Assembly: GCA_029433415.1 (NCBI GenBank)
Contig: JAQTIA010000003.1
Span: 558,001-622,000, forward strand
Source: Acetobacteraceae bacterium ESL0709
Lineage (GTDB): Bacteria > Pseudomonadota > Alphaproteobacteria > Acetobacterales > Acetobacteraceae
Reading direction: 5' to 3'
DNA length: 64,000 nt
Under the pieces are notes generated by a model. That model had not been told where the DNA came from and did no database searches. It was given only the letters and a program-made list of their open reading frames with translations. Each line of letters opens with the position of its first letter. The stretch's first letter is position 1. Positions 33,043 through 43,110 of this stretch are shown one piece after another. The position numbers were made by a program, and so were the translations under genes.

Positions 33043-33501
33043 TCAGTGTTCAGTCTGCTCTTCTTCGTCCTCTTCCTCATCTTCCACTTCGTCCTGCTCA
33101 GCTTCAGACTCCTCTCCCTCTGATGATTCCTCACGCCGGTCACGACCATCACGCATGGGAGCCTCACGCCGCCCCTGACGAGCCTGCTCGTAAGAACGCT
33201 GACGCTCAAGGCGCTCCTGCTGCGCAGACTGGGCGGCAAGATTCATAGCGTTCAGTGTACGGAAATAATGCTCCGCATGCTGGAAATAAGCTTCAGCCTG
33301 AATGCGGTCTCCCGTTCCCGTCGCATCGCGCCCCAGTTGCAGATATTTTTCAAAAAGCTGTTGAGCTGTACCACGCACGCGCAGATCAGGACCATTACTG
33401 TCGAAAACATGATTCCGATTCAGCGGTACCTGGCCGCCCCCATTGCGCGACGTTCCTCCGCCGCTTCCTGTACGGTGGTGACGGCTTCTCATACGCTTCA
33501 T
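33043..33501 (-). CDS. DUF4167 domain protein
   Basis: Alphaproteobacterial protein of unknown role, usually beside prmC and prfA. The N-terminus is basic and Arg/Gly/Asn-rich (RSRHHRTGSGGGTSR), suggesting nucleic acid or ribosome contact. The DUF4167 core follows: NHVFDSNGPDLRVRGTAQQL, then EKYLQLGRDATGTGD and AEAYFQHAEHYFR. The C-terminal tail is very acidic (runs of Glu). The ATG at 33501 is preferred from family starts; the frame reaches 33546. Terminator downstream at 32988-33019. Function not known. Confidence 0.84.
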   Translation of the reverse strand: MKRMRSRHHRTGSGGGTSRNGGGQVPLNRNHVFDSNGPDLRVRGTAQQLFEKYLQLGRDATGTGDRIQAEAYFQHAEHYFRTLNAMNLAAQSAQQERLERQRSYEQARQGRREAPMRDGRDRREESSEGEESEAEQDEVEDEEEDEEEQTEH

Positions 33502-33657
33502 ATCGTTCTTACCCGCTAATGTCTGGTTTATTGGTCTTTTCATCATGAAGTCTCTCTCGACCTCTCAGAGCATTTCTCACTCTTCAGGCTGCAAATCTCA
33601 CTTTTTCCAAGAGAGAAGGATAGGAGAAAATCTTTCACCTGCTTGCCTCCGGCCCTA

Positions 33658-34533
33658 TTACCAATTTTGGAGCTGTTCGCCAATATGTTTCTTGTCTTTC
33701 TCAAGAACTAATGCACGCGTAATCCCGCCGAGATCGGTCTTGCAGAGACGCTTTTTCAGCCCATGGCGCGCTGCTATCTCCGTAACAGCCTCTTCCTGTC
33801 CCTGCCCCAATTCAAAAATGATACAGCCTGTGTCTTCAAGATAATCTGGCAGCAGGGCACATAAAAGTCTGTAGGCCTCAAGCCCGTCTGTACCGCCATC
33901 AAGGGCGCGATGCGGCTCATAAAGGGTCACTTCCGGCATCAGGCCAGCAATAACATCATGTTCTATATAAGGCGGGTTGGAAAGAATAACGTCAAAACGA
34001 CCCTTCACCTGCTCTGTCCAGCACGAAACCATAAAGTCCACGCGTCCTTCAAGACCGTTCAGAACCGCATTACGTTTTGCCAGCAAAACAGCGTCGGGAT
34101 CGATATCGACTCCCAATCCTGTTGCCCCTTTATACTCGCTCAGCGCCGAAAGAAGAAGACAACCCGTGCCCGTGCCCAGATCAAGAAGTCTCCTTACCGC
34201 CTGCCGTTCCGGCCTGACATCAAGAAGGGCTTCAATAAGCGCTTCGCTGTCACCGCGCGGGATAAGTGTTGCAGGCGAGACTTCAAAATCCAGCGTCCAG
34301 AAACCCTGTTTGCCCGTGATAAACGCCAGAGGTTCACGCTGTCTGCGACGTTCCAGCGCCTCCTTGAAAGACAACTCCTCGCTTTCCGTCAGGGTTTCAC
34401 GTTGCCACAGAGCCAGAGCGTCACAATCCAGAACCCATTTCAGAAGCAGGGCGATATCCTGCTCCGGGCTTTCAATCCCTGCACGGGACAATTCCCCGGC
34501 GGCCCAATTCATGAGTTGTCTTTTACTGGTCAT
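33658..34533 (-). CDS. prmC: Release factor glutamine methyltransferase PrmC
   Basis: SAM-dependent enzyme that N5-methylates the Gln of the GGQ motif in release factors RF1 and RF2. The SAM motif LDLGTGTG is at 117-124 and the catalytic NPPY at 186-189, followed by DGGTDGLEAYRLL. The N-terminal helical domain is typical. The ATG at 34533 gives 291 residues. Its substrate gene prfA is upstream, but one opposite-strand gene separates them here; normally they adjoin. Confidence 0.92.
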   Translation of the reverse strand: MTSKRQLMNWAAGELSRAGIESPEQDIALLLKWVLDCDALALWQRETLTESEELSFKEALERRRQREPLAFITGKQGFWTLDFEVSPATLIPRGDSEALIEALLDVRPERQAVRRLLDLGTGTGCLLLSALSEYKGATGLGVDIDPDAVLLAKRNAVLNGLEGRVDFMVSCWTEQVKGRFDVILSNPPYIEHDVIAGLMPEVTLYEPHRALDGGTDGLEAYRLLCALLPDYLEDTGCIIFELGQGQEEAVTEIAARHGLKKRLCKTDLGGITRALVLEKDKKHIGEQLQNW

Positions 34534-34568
34534 TTGCCCCATAATCACAGGATATGGTGAGGAACGCT

Positions 34569-35048
34569 ATGAAATTACGCAATCTTGTCATCTCCGCTCT
34601 TATTGTCACTGGCACTGCCCTGTCTGTCTCAGCCCCTCTTCAGGCCGTCACGCAGATTGATGGCCCGACGGGAGGCAGCTTTACGGTCCTTGACCGACGA
34701 GCTGATGATGAGGTTTCCGAAGTGTCCCGCCTTTATGTCAACGGAACGCTTGCCACAACCTTTGTACTCTCCATGAATCACGATAGCCAGCAAGTCGTCA
34801 TCCCTGTTCCTCTGGGACGGGTTGATGTCCCCTATGTGCTGTGCGGAGAAATCACAATCAACCGCAATGGCCATATCGAAACCCACCGCGTCAGCAGCGA
34901 AGGCAAGCTCCATAATCCTGCCGGTCATTCCTACGAGGCCGTCGGTACAGATAATTTCAATGATTTTTACCTCATTGATTATGACGACCCTGACGCCGCC
35001 ACGCATAAAAGCGGCCGGTCGTCGCTCTGTTCGCTTCCAACCAGCTGA
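34569..35048 (+). CDS. Exported protein of unknown function (159 residues)
   Basis: Not recognised. A clear Sec signal peptide (MKLRNLVISALIVTGTALSVSAPLQA) is cut near residue 26. The mature part is mainly beta-like: DGPTGGSFTVLDRRADDE, FVLSMNHDSQQVVIPVP, then VDVPYVLCGEITINRNG. Two cysteines (in VLCGE and SLCSLP) could form a disulfide. The start at 34569 has GAGGAACG just before it. It lies on the plus strand between prfA and prmC, both on the minus strand, interrupting a conserved order, so it may be a lineage-specific insertion. Confidence 0.65.
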   Translation: MKLRNLVISALIVTGTALSVSAPLQAVTQIDGPTGGSFTVLDRRADDEVSEVSRLYVNGTLATTFVLSMNHDSQQVVIPVPLGRVDVPYVLCGEITINRNGHIETHRVSSEGKLHNPAGHSYEAVGTDNFNDFYLIDYDDPDAATHKSGRSSLCSLPTS

Positions 35049-35056
35049 AACCAGGA

Positions 35057-36124
35057 TCAGGCCCTGAATCCTTCAGCGGCCAATAACTCCGTCTGTTCAT
35101 GCTGTGTCAGGGCATCGACGATCTCGTCAAAATCCCCCGCCATAATCTGGGCGATTTTGTAAAGAGTGAGATTGATGCGGTGATCGGTCACACGCCCTTG
35201 CGGGAAATTATAGGTCCGGATACGTTCGGACCTGTCCCCCGTCCCGACCTGCGCCTTACGATTGGCCGCACGGTCATCATGAGCTCTTTGCCGTTCCTGC
35301 TCATAAAGACGGGAACGCAAGATCTTCATTGCCTTTTCACGGTTGCGGTGCTGGCTACGTTCTTCCTGCATGGCCACGACCACGCCTGTCGGCATGTGAG
35401 TGATGCGCACAGCGCTTTCTGTCTTATTCACGTGCTGACCACCCGCACCGGAGGCGCGATAGACATCAATACGGAGATCTTCCTCATTAATCGTGACATC
35501 GACCTCTTCCGCTTCAGGCAGAACCGCTACCGTCACAGTCGAGGTATGAATTCGGCCCTGACTTTCTGTCGCCGGAACACGCTGGACTCGATGCACGCCT
35601 GACTCATATTTCAATCGCGCAAAAACCCCTGAACCGGAAATAGTCGCCACACCCTCTTTCAAGCCGGCAAGCTCACTTTCAACGAGGCTCATGACCTCAA
35701 AACGCCAGCCATGCTTCTCCGAATAGCGCCTGTAAGCCTCAAAAAGCTCGGAAGCAAAAAGGGCAGCCTCATCGCCACCCGCAGCGGGACGAATTTCAAG
35801 GATAGCACTGCGCTCATCGGCAGCATCCTTGGGAAGAAGAGCCAGATGCATGGCATGTTCAAGCGCCGGAAGGCTTTCTTCAACTTCGCTAAGTTCAGCT
35901 GCAGCCAGATCTTTCATTTCAGGATCAGCCAGAAGCGCACGCGCTTCATCGCGACTCCTGATTGCCTCCTGCCAGGCCCTGATCGCCTCTACTGGTCCCT
36001 CCAGAGCGGCATAATCACGTGACAGACGCGCAAAATTCTCCCCCGCCCCTTGGCTTGAGGACATGAGGGCCTGTAACTCTTCAAAACGAGCAATAATCTG
36101 CTCAAGCCGGTGATCGACTGACAC
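35057..36124 (-). CDS. prfA: Peptide chain release factor 1
   Basis: Recognises UAA and UAG stop codons and triggers peptide release on the ribosome. The tripeptide anticodon PAT is at 184-186 ([10 protein letters not shown]) and GGQ at 228-230 ([13 protein letters not shown]). The protein has 355 residues and a GTG start. It follows hisS by 14 bp. PrmC, encoded downstream, should methylate Gln230. RF2 would have SPF in place of PAT. Confidence 0.95.
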   Translation of the reverse strand: MSVDHRLEQIIARFEELQALMSSSQGAGENFARLSRDYAALEGPVEAIRAWQEAIRSRDEARALLADPEMKDLAAAELSEVEESLPALEHAMHLALLPKDAADERSAILEIRPAAGGDEAALFASELFEAYRRYSEKHGWRFEVMSLVESELAGLKEGVATISGSGVFARLKYESGVHRVQRVPATESQGRIHTSTVTVAVLPEAEEVDVTINEEDLRIDVYRASGAGGQHVNKTESAVRITHMPTGVVVAMQEERSQHRNREKAMKILRSRLYEQERQRAHDDRAANRKAQVGTGDRSERIRTYNFPQGRVTDHRINLTLYKIAQIMAGDFDEIVDALTQHEQTELLAAEGFRA

Positions 36125-36138
36125 GGTGTGAATACCCT

Positions 36139-37380
36139 TTATGCCCGCTTCAAGGTCTCGACAAGCTGGGCCATAGGCACTTCCACTTGCTCACGCTGTC
36201 TGAGGTCGCGAAGTTGCACGACCCTGCGACCCAAATCTTCATCACCGATAAAGATGACGTGCGTGGCACCAGATTGCAGGGCACGATCCATGCGCTTTTT
36301 CATCGCCCCCTTAACTTCGAGAGCCGTGACAAAGCCAGCCTGACGAAGTTGGTGAGTCAGGGAGACCGCCTCCCTCAATGCCTCATCCCCCAGAGGGAGG
36401 AGAACTATACCCTCTCTCTCTCCTTCCGGCAGTGTCATCAGGGACGAGAGACGTTCAATGCCAGCAGCCCAGCCAATAGCAGGAATGGACGGACCGCCCA
36501 TTTCCTCCACCAGCCCTTCATAACGACCACCTGCCAGAACCGTTCCCTGCGCACCAAGTTCTGTCGTTACAAATTCGAAGGCTGTGTGGCTGTAATAATC
36601 AAGGCCGCGCACAATACGGGGATTTTCAATAAAACTGACGCCAAAAATTGTAAGATAATCTCTCAGCTCATCCCAAAACTGCTTTGAGCTGTCATTAAGA
36701 TACTCTGCATAGAGCGGCGCTTCAGAGAGAAATTTTTTATCTTTTTCCGACTTGCTATCAAGAATACGCAGAGGATTAAGCTCGAGTCTGGTCTGGCTCT
36801 CTTCCGAAAGCGCGTCCTTATGCTGGCGGAAATAAGAAATCAGGGCCTCTCTCCATGCATGGCGACTTTCAAGATCTCCCAGCGTGTTCAGCTCCAGCGT
36901 AACATTCCCGCTCAGCCCCAGAGAGGAAAGAAAGTCCTGTGCCATGACAATAGTCTCGGCGTCTCTCAACGGACCATCCGAACCAATAAACTCAGCCCCG
37001 ATCTGATGAAACTGACGAAAGCGCCCTTTCTGGGGGCGTTCGTAACGAAACATCGGACCGTGATAAAAAACCTTCTGAGGCAAAGACTGGGTAAGCGCAT
37101 TCGAAACCAGCGCACGACAGATCGCTGCTGTACCTTCCGGGCGCAAGGTCAGACTGTCGCCACCCCTGTCCTGAAAATTATACATTTCCTTGGAAACAAC
37201 GTCTGATGTCTCACCCAGAGAGCGCGCAAAAACACGCGTATCCTCAAAAATGGGCGTTGCCCATTCTGCAAAACCGTAACGACGCAGCACGTCCCTTGCC
37301 GTATCGACAATATGGACGTAACGGCGCATTTCTTCGCCCAAAAGATCATGCGTCCCACGCGGAGGCTGTAAACGTGACAT
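36139..37380 (-). CDS. hisS: Histidyl-tRNA synthetase
   Basis: Class II synthetase charging tRNA(His). Motif 1 region [15 protein letters not shown] is at the N-terminus; motif 2 appears as [20 protein letters not shown]; the His-specific [14 protein letters not shown] and motif 3 [11 protein letters not shown] follow. The C-terminal anticodon-binding domain is present ([14 protein letters not shown] onward). It has 413 residues and its ATG overlaps the ispG stop by one base. Length is at the short end of the family. Confidence 0.93.
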   Translation of the reverse strand: MSRLQPPRGTHDLLGEEMRRYVHIVDTARDVLRRYGFAEWATPIFEDTRVFARSLGETSDVVSKEMYNFQDRGGDSLTLRPEGTAAICRALVSNALTQSLPQKVFYHGPMFRYERPQKGRFRQFHQIGAEFIGSDGPLRDAETIVMAQDFLSSLGLSGNVTLELNTLGDLESRHAWREALISYFRQHKDALSEESQTRLELNPLRILDSKSEKDKKFLSEAPLYAEYLNDSSKQFWDELRDYLTIFGVSFIENPRIVRGLDYYSHTAFEFVTTELGAQGTVLAGGRYEGLVEEMGGPSIPAIGWAAGIERLSSLMTLPEGEREGIVLLPLGDEALREAVSLTHQLRQAGFVTALEVKGAMKKRMDRALQSGATHVIFIGDEDLGRRVVQLRDLRQREQVEVPMAQLVETLKRA

Positions 37381-38519
37381 CAGTGACCTGCTACCGTTCC
37401 AGCTTCACCTTGTGCAGCTTTTTCCTTTTCCAGCGCAGCCACGCGCTGCTCAACCAGTTCCACCACATGCTCAATCATATCGACTGCGGGAATGGTATGG
37501 TCCTGCTTGCCCGCCATATAAACCATATGGCGCCCCTGGCCACCCCCCGTTACGCCGACATCAGTCATCAGCGCCTCACCGGGGCCATTTACGACACAGC
37601 CAATAATAGAGAGAGTAAGCGGAGTCTTTATATGCTGGAGGCGATCCTCAAGAGTCTGAACTGTCTCGACGACATTAAACCCTTGGCGAGCGCATGAAGG
37701 GCAAGAAATGATTTTCACGCCACGATGTCTCAGCCCCAGGGATTTCAGAATATCCCAGCCAACCAGCACTTCTTCTTCAGGGGGAGCCGAAAGGGAGACG
37801 CGCATCGTGTCACCCACGCCAGCCCAGAGCAGATTACCCAAACCGATGGAGGATTTGACCGTCCCTGCGCGCTTTGAGCCCGCTTCCGTAATGCCGATAT
37901 GCAGGGGATGATCGCAGCAGTCAGCAAGCTGCTGATAGGCCGCCACCGCCATGAAAACATCGGACGCCTTTACGCTGATCTTGAATTCATGAAAATCGTG
38001 ATCCTGAAGGATTTTTGCATGCTCCAGGGCACTCTCGACTAGAGCATCAGGATTGGGTTCACCATATTTCTCAAGCAGATGTTTTTCCAGTGATCCAGCA
38101 TTCACACCAATGCGGATAGAGCAGCCATGTTCCCGTGCCGCATTGACCACTTCGCGCACACGCTCGGCACTGCCAATATTACCCGGATTAATACGCAGAC
38201 ATGAAGCGCCTGCCTGCGCTGCTTCAATCGCCCTTTTATAATGAAAGTGAATATCAGCCACGATGGGCACATTCACTTCCTCAATAATTGTTTTCAGAGC
38301 CTGTGTGCTGGCCTCATCAGGGCATGATACGCGCACGATATCAACGCCTGCCATCTCAGCCTTGCGAATTTGCGCGATCGTCGCCTCAATATCCGTTGTA
38401 AGCGTGTTCGTCATGGTCTGGACAGAGATCGGTGCATCTCCTCCCACGGCGACTTTACCGACATGTATCTGACGCGATTTGCGACGTTCAATATGTTGGT
38501 AGGGACGATAACTGCTCAT
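37380..38519 (-). CDS. ispG: 4-hydroxy-3-methylbut-2-enyl diphosphate synthase
   Basis: Iron-sulfur enzyme of the MEP isoprenoid pathway, making HMBPP from MEcPP. The 379-residue product has the TIM-barrel start [15 protein letters not shown], and the cluster cysteines in [13 protein letters not shown] and GCVVNGPGE near the C-terminus. The ATG at 38519 is preferred to a TTG at 38525. It sits between rodZ and hisS, a common alphaproteobacterial order. It feeds prenyl donors to UbiA and undecaprenyl phosphate. Confidence 0.94.
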   Translation of the reverse strand: MSSYRPYQHIERRKSRQIHVGKVAVGGDAPISVQTMTNTLTTDIEATIAQIRKAEMAGVDIVRVSCPDEASTQALKTIIEEVNVPIVADIHFHYKRAIEAAQAGASCLRINPGNIGSAERVREVVNAAREHGCSIRIGVNAGSLEKHLLEKYGEPNPDALVESALEHAKILQDHDFHEFKISVKASDVFMAVAAYQQLADCCDHPLHIGITEAGSKRAGTVKSSIGLGNLLWAGVGDTMRVSLSAPPEEEVLVGWDILKSLGLRHRGVKIISCPSCARQGFNVVETVQTLEDRLQHIKTPLTLSIIGCVVNGPGEALMTDVGVTGGGQGRHMVYMAGKQDHTIPAVDMIEHVVELVEQRVAALEKEKAAQGEAGTVAGH

Positions 38520-38598
38520 GAACAACCTTTCTGAGTCACGCTAAAAAACTCATAAACCGACAGGAGTAAGGGAGAAAACTCTCCAATTCCCCATTCAT

Positions 38599-39717
38599 TT
38601 AGTGCGTCCCGCCACTTTGTTCCAGAGCTTTTGGTGTTGGCAGCGGGTTATTCCCTGTTTTGACTGATGATATCTGCTCCAGCAAGGCTGAGTCAGCGTG
38701 ACCAAAAGCACCTTGCAAAACAGCATCAGCACTGATGGCAACATTCCTTTTAACTTGCCCTACCGGTCCCAAGGGGGCACTTACGACATTACCCGCCTTC
38801 AGAATCACGCCCGAAGCATTTCCCGCTGTCACTTTATAAGGAGCAGCACTTCCATCGCCCCGCCATGTTTCTCCGGCCTTAAAGATTTTGGAATCTACGA
38901 TCTTGCCGCTCTGATCGGTAATTTTCGTCCAGCTGTCTTTCATGAAGTAAAGCTCAATGACATGAGGCGGCAGTTCTTTTGCTTCTGCGTCCTGATCTGA
39001 GGATACCACGCTATTTTCCACTTTCGGTTGCGGCGTAGGGGCCTCAAAAGGAGATTTCGGAGCGGCATCCTGCCTTCCTGGAGAAGACAAGGGAGAGGAA
39101 GAAACAGCATCCTGCTGAACAGGAACAGCACCGCCATCAGAGAAAGGATTTGTATCGTCAGATGAGGGATCACCCCCCTGGGTCTCGGAGTTCCGGGAGA
39201 CTGATCCCGCCGAAGGAGATTCCAGCAAGGATGATGTAGAAACATCGCTGCTTTTTTCTTCGGTCAGAACAGATGAATTGACACTCTTCTGGATCTCGTC
39301 GTCATGCGAAGAAAAATGATACCATCCGGCATAAGCAGCCAGAACGACAGCCAGACCAATGGTAATAAGCAGCCATTTGGGTAACGCCCTGTCATCGACA
39401 GTCTGCGGAAAGCTTAACTCGGGTTTTTCAAGCCCCTGAAGTTGTGTTGCCTCGGCAAGCTGTCTGAACGACTGAACCATTCTGTCAGAATCAAGACCCA
39501 GCAGACCCGCATAGCTTTTAAGAAAACCAACCACATAAGCCTGACCAGGTAAAGCTTTATAATCGTCACACTCAAGAGCCTGCAGGAGAGAAATGCGAAT
39601 CCGCAAATGATCGGCTACATCCTGTTCTGTCCAGCCCAACTCCTTACGACGGGCACGTAAAGTCGAACCTATACTTGGCGACAGGGCAGTCTGTTCTTCT
39701 GATTCGGACATGGGCAT
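38599..39717 (-). CDS. rodZ: RodZ-like HTH membrane protein
   Basis: Predicted bitopic cytoskeletal linker that couples MreB to the cell-wall machinery. Cytoplasmic HTH domain: GSTLRARRKELGWTEQDVADHLRI (about residues 17-40). One transmembrane helix is at about 116-134 (WLLITIGLAVVLAAYAGWY). A long Ser/Pro-rich periplasmic linker (about 145-245) precedes a C-terminal DUF4115-like beta domain (SWTKITDQSGKIV, KAGETWRGDG). It has 372 residues and heads the ispG-hisS-prfA run. mreB is not in the window, so the cell-shape role rests on family knowledge. Confidence 0.83.
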   Translation of the reverse strand: MPMSESEEQTALSPSIGSTLRARRKELGWTEQDVADHLRIRISLLQALECDDYKALPGQAYVVGFLKSYAGLLGLDSDRMVQSFRQLAEATQLQGLEKPELSFPQTVDDRALPKWLLITIGLAVVLAAYAGWYHFSSHDDEIQKSVNSSVLTEEKSSDVSTSSLLESPSAGSVSRNSETQGGDPSSDDTNPFSDGGAVPVQQDAVSSSPLSSPGRQDAAPKSPFEAPTPQPKVENSVVSSDQDAEAKELPPHVIELYFMKDSWTKITDQSGKIVDSKIFKAGETWRGDGSAAPYKVTAGNASGVILKAGNVVSAPLGPVGQVKRNVAISADAVLQGAFGHADSALLEQISSVKTGNNPLPTPKALEQSGGTH

Positions 39718-39794
39718 ACATACGGCCTTCCATAAAACAGGGTGAAGAACGAACGACGATCAAAGAAAAGAAACGATAATACTCTCAAATACCT

Positions 39795-40841
39795 TCAGGA
39801 ACGGGATTCTCTTTCTTCCAAGGCCTCTATGGCCTGCTCGACCAGCATGGTAATAGTTTCAGCAACTGGTCTGATCTCCCGGACCATGCCGACAGACTGA
39901 CCTGCCATCATGGAACCATTTTCAACATCACCTTCAATCACAGCTTTTCTGAGAGCCCCTGCCCAGAAATGTTCAATTTCCAGCTGAGCTGCTTCTCTTT
40001 CAATCTCGCCCTTCCTGAATTTCTCGAGAGTATCAGCTTGGTGCTGCATGAAATGACGACTGGCCGTATTGATCAACCCCCGAACAGGAATGACAGGAAA
40101 ACGTTCATCCAACTGCACAGAAACAGCAGCATCACGCGCATTGGCACGCTTGAAAGCCGCTTTGAAATTAGGATGGGCAATACTCTCTGCTGAAGCTGCA
40201 AACAGAGTCCCCAGCTGGGCACCAGCAGCACCCATTTCCATATAGGAGAGAATGGCATCACCACGGCCCAGACCACCAGCCACAAAGACTGGAACATCCT
40301 TAATATAAGGCAGGATTTCCTGAGCCAGTACATTAAGCGACACTGGACCTACATGCCCACCAGCCTCGGACCCTTCGATAATAAGGGCCTCAATCCCCAG
40401 TTTGACCAGACGTTTCCCCAAAGCCAGGGCCGGCGCAAAACCGATGGCACGCGCGCCACCATCACGCACCTGACGGATCGTGGCACCGGTCGGCACACCA
40501 CCAGCAAGGACGATATGGGAGACATTCTGGGCAATACACACATCCACAAGCTGATCCAGCTTTGGATGCATCGTGATCAGATTCACTCCAAATGGACGAT
40601 CTGTCAGAGCCTGGGTCGCGATAATTTCTTCTTCCAAACGTTCAGGCGTCATGGCACCACAGGCTATGACGCCAAAACCGCCCGCATTGGAAATAGCAGA
40701 AACCAGATTACGCTCACTGACCCAGGACATAGCTCCACCGAGAATAGCGACTTCGCTTCCCAGAAAGTCACATCCACGTTTTGATAATTCCGCGAAAGTC
40801 TGACAAGCTTTTTCCCGTTTATTCATCGGTGAGTCATTCAT
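39795..40841 (-). CDS. Nitronate monooxygenase family FMN protein
   Basis: FMN-dependent TIM-barrel oxidoreductase of the 2-nitropropane dioxygenase/FabK-like family. Typical parts are ILGGAMSWVSERNLVSAISNAGGFG near the N-terminus, FGVNLITMHPKL, EGSEAGGHVGP (catalytic/FMN loop) and VFVAGGLGRGDAILSYMEMGAAGAQLGT (phosphate binding). It has 348 residues. The start overlaps the lysC stop by 4 bp, so both are co-translated. The true substrate is open: nitronate detoxification or enoyl-ACP reduction are both known in the family. Confidence 0.82.
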   Translation of the reverse strand: MNDSPMNKREKACQTFAELSKRGCDFLGSEVAILGGAMSWVSERNLVSAISNAGGFGVIACGAMTPERLEEEIIATQALTDRPFGVNLITMHPKLDQLVDVCIAQNVSHIVLAGGVPTGATIRQVRDGGARAIGFAPALALGKRLVKLGIEALIIEGSEAGGHVGPVSLNVLAQEILPYIKDVPVFVAGGLGRGDAILSYMEMGAAGAQLGTLFAASAESIAHPNFKAAFKRANARDAAVSVQLDERFPVIPVRGLINTASRHFMQHQADTLEKFRKGEIEREAAQLEIEHFWAGALRKAVIEGDVENGSMMAGQSVGMVREIRPVAETITMLVEQAIEALEERESRS

Positions 40842-42145
40842 GAATAATCTTCCTTTCCGGCATCAAGCCCGTAAGCTGTGTGCAACGCTCTCATGGCCAG
40901 TTCTGTGTATTCTGCATCTATTAATACAGAAATTTTGATTTCACTTGTCGAAATAACCTGAACATTTATACCACGTTCAGCCAATGTCCTGAACATTGTT
41001 GCTGCAACGCCTGTATTAGAGCGCATTCCAACCCCTACAACACTGATCTTCACAACATCGTGAGATGTTGCCAGCTCCCCATAAGGAATCTCCTCACGCA
41101 GTTCATCAAGAATCTGGCGAGCCCGTCTCTCATCGCCTTTACTGACCGTAAACGTCATATTTGTCGTCTGATCAACGCCAATACTCTGCACGATCATATC
41201 GACATTAACACCATTACCTGCCAGACCGCCGAAAATCGCCGCTGCCACACCCGGTCTATCAGGAACATTCCGAAGACTGATTTTCGCTTCATCACGTGAA
41301 TAGGCAATCCCTGCAACCAGCTCTTTTTCCATGCCTTCATCCTCATCAACAACAATTGTACCACTCTGATCGTCTGTCTGGTCAAATGATGACAGGACGC
41401 GTACACGTACTTTTTCCCTCATCGCCAAAGCAACACTGCGGGTCTGCAAAACTTTTGCCCCGACAGAAGCAAGCTCTAGCATTTCCTCATAGGTGATCCG
41501 GTCAAGTTTTTTGGCTTTTGTCACAATGCGCGGATCGGTTGTATAGACACCATCCACATCCGTATAGATATCACACTGATCCGCATCAATGGCAGCGGCA
41601 AAAGCGACAGCCGATGTATCAGAGCCACCTCTACCCAATGTCGCAATGCGTCCGGCACGATCAACACCCTGAAATCCTGCAATCACAGGTATAATCCCTG
41701 CCTCAAGACATGAAAGAATCGCCTGTCCATCGACACTCTCAATGGCAGCCTTACCATGAGAATCATCGGTTACAAGAGGAACCTGCCAGCCCTGAAAGGA
41801 ACGTGCCCTCAGCCCCAGTCCGTTCAGGGCAATGGCAACCAGCCCGCTTGTGACCTGCTCACCTGTCGCGACAACAGCATCATATTCTTCCAGCACGGGC
41901 ATGGGATTAAGATCATGACAATATTTCACCATCTGGTTTGTAACGCCCGCCATGGCCGAAACAACAACGGCTACACGGTTACCACGCTCATGCTCCATTT
42001 TTATTTTCTGGGCAACATTGCGAATACGATCCAGATCCCCAACGGAGGTGCCGCCAAATTTCATGACGATTGTACGGGAACGGCGTGAAAGATTATGATC
42101 CGTGAGGCTGCCAGGATCACCCTGAGAGGGATCAAGCGTGGACAT
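40838..42145 (-). CDS. lysC: Aspartate kinase
   Basis: Phosphorylates aspartate, the first step to lysine, threonine and methionine. The kinase signature KFGGTS is at 29-34, after a 27-residue polar lead; LGRGGSDTSAVAFAAAIDAD is the second substrate motif. Two ACT domains fill the C-terminal third (ISLRNVPDRPGVAAAIF and ISVVGVGMRSNTG), so feedback inhibition by lysine or threonine is expected. It has 435 residues. It is divergent from ubiG with 121 bp between starts, a common alphaproteobacterial arrangement. Confidence 0.93.
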   Translation of the reverse strand: MSTLDPSQGDPGSLTDHNLSRRSRTIVMKFGGTSVGDLDRIRNVAQKIKMEHERGNRVAVVVSAMAGVTNQMVKYCHDLNPMPVLEEYDAVVATGEQVTSGLVAIALNGLGLRARSFQGWQVPLVTDDSHGKAAIESVDGQAILSCLEAGIIPVIAGFQGVDRAGRIATLGRGGSDTSAVAFAAAIDADQCDIYTDVDGVYTTDPRIVTKAKKLDRITYEEMLELASVGAKVLQTRSVALAMREKVRVRVLSSFDQTDDQSGTIVVDEDEGMEKELVAGIAYSRDEAKISLRNVPDRPGVAAAIFGGLAGNGVNVDMIVQSIGVDQTTNMTFTVSKGDERRARQILDELREEIPYGELATSHDVVKISVVGVGMRSNTGVAATMFRTLAERGINVQVISTSEIKISVLIDAEYTELAMRALHTAYGLDAGKEDYS

Positions 42146-42266
42146 TAGGACATTAGCTCCGATACATACAGATTTTCTGCACAGAAAGAGTTATGACATA
42201 CCCATCTTGTCAGGCGCCGTCCAGCAATGCTCTCAAGCATTTTGAATTTTATTGAAAGAATGAGCC

Positions 42267-43034
42267 ATGAATGATACGCCCCGAGCCAATTCGCGCACGG
42301 CCTCCCCCTCTGCTGATTCTTCAGTCATCCATGAAGAAATCGAGCGTTTCAGCGCATTGGCTGAAGAATGGTGGAACCCGAAAGGCCCCATGGCGCCTCT
42401 TCATGCCATGAATCCTGTTCGTACGGAGTGGGTTCGCAAAACACTGGATTCGTCGTGTTCTGGAATTCCCGACCACCCGACACTACTTGATATCGGCTGT
42501 GGCGCCGGTCTTGCCAGCGAAAGTTTCGCACGTCTGGGATTTGACACCATGGGCGTTGATGCCAGCGAGAAGGCTATTGAAGCCGCCCGATCCCACCAAA
42601 AACTATGCCCGCTTCCTCCTTCTTCGGCCTCTCTTTCATATCGCTGCGGCAATGCTGAAGTGCTCGTAGAGGAAAGAAAACAGTTTGATGTCGTCTGTGC
42701 CTTGGAAATTATTGAGCATGTCAGAGACCCTGAAGAGTTTCTTCATCTGCTGTTCCATTTAACCAAACCGAACGGACATGTTGTTATCTCAACGATGAAC
42801 CGGACGATCAGGTCTTTCCTGATGGCAAAACTTGGCGCGGAATACATACTCCGTATGTTACCGATCGGTACGCATCAATGGCAAAAATTCATCAAACCCG
42901 TTGAACTCGACCGCATGGCGCAACTGGCCGGGCTGCGCCTGACCCACATCAGCGGACTTTCCTACTACCCTCCACGCTGGCAGGAAAGCCGGGATCTCAG
43001 CATCAATTACATCGCTCTTTTTGCACGCGACTAA
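42267..43034 (+). CDS. ubiG: Ubiquinone O-methyltransferase UbiG
   Basis: SAM-dependent methyltransferase that performs both O-methylations in ubiquinone synthesis. It has the family start EEIERFSALAEEWWNPKGPMAPLHAMNPVR (in parts), motif I LLDIGCGAGLASE (73-85), post-I VDASEKAIEAA and motif II FDVVCALEIIEHV. The C-terminal SGLSYYP is also typical. It has 255 residues with an ATG start. It ends just before a strong inverted repeat at 43054-43081. Confidence 0.93.
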   Translation: MNDTPRANSRTASPSADSSVIHEEIERFSALAEEWWNPKGPMAPLHAMNPVRTEWVRKTLDSSCSGIPDHPTLLDIGCGAGLASESFARLGFDTMGVDASEKAIEAARSHQKLCPLPPSSASLSYRCGNAEVLVEERKQFDVVCALEIIEHVRDPEEFLHLLFHLTKPNGHVVISTMNRTIRSFLMAKLGAEYILRMLPIGTHQWQKFIKPVELDRMAQLAGLRLTHISGLSYYPPRWQESRDLSINYIALFARD

Positions 43035-43053
43035 AACGCCGTAAGCCCAAGAA

Positions 43054-43081
43054 AAATGGAGAGATAACTATCTCTCCATTT
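43054..43081. terminator. Bidirectional terminator-like hairpin
   Basis: A perfect 13 bp inverted repeat (AAATGGAGAGATA with its complement, 2-nt centre) between the convergent ubiG and lactonase genes. A/T at its base gives short T-runs in both directions. Probable shared terminator. Confidence 0.68.
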
Positions 43082-43110
43082 AAAGCACAACTAACAGACC
43101 AGCATCACAT

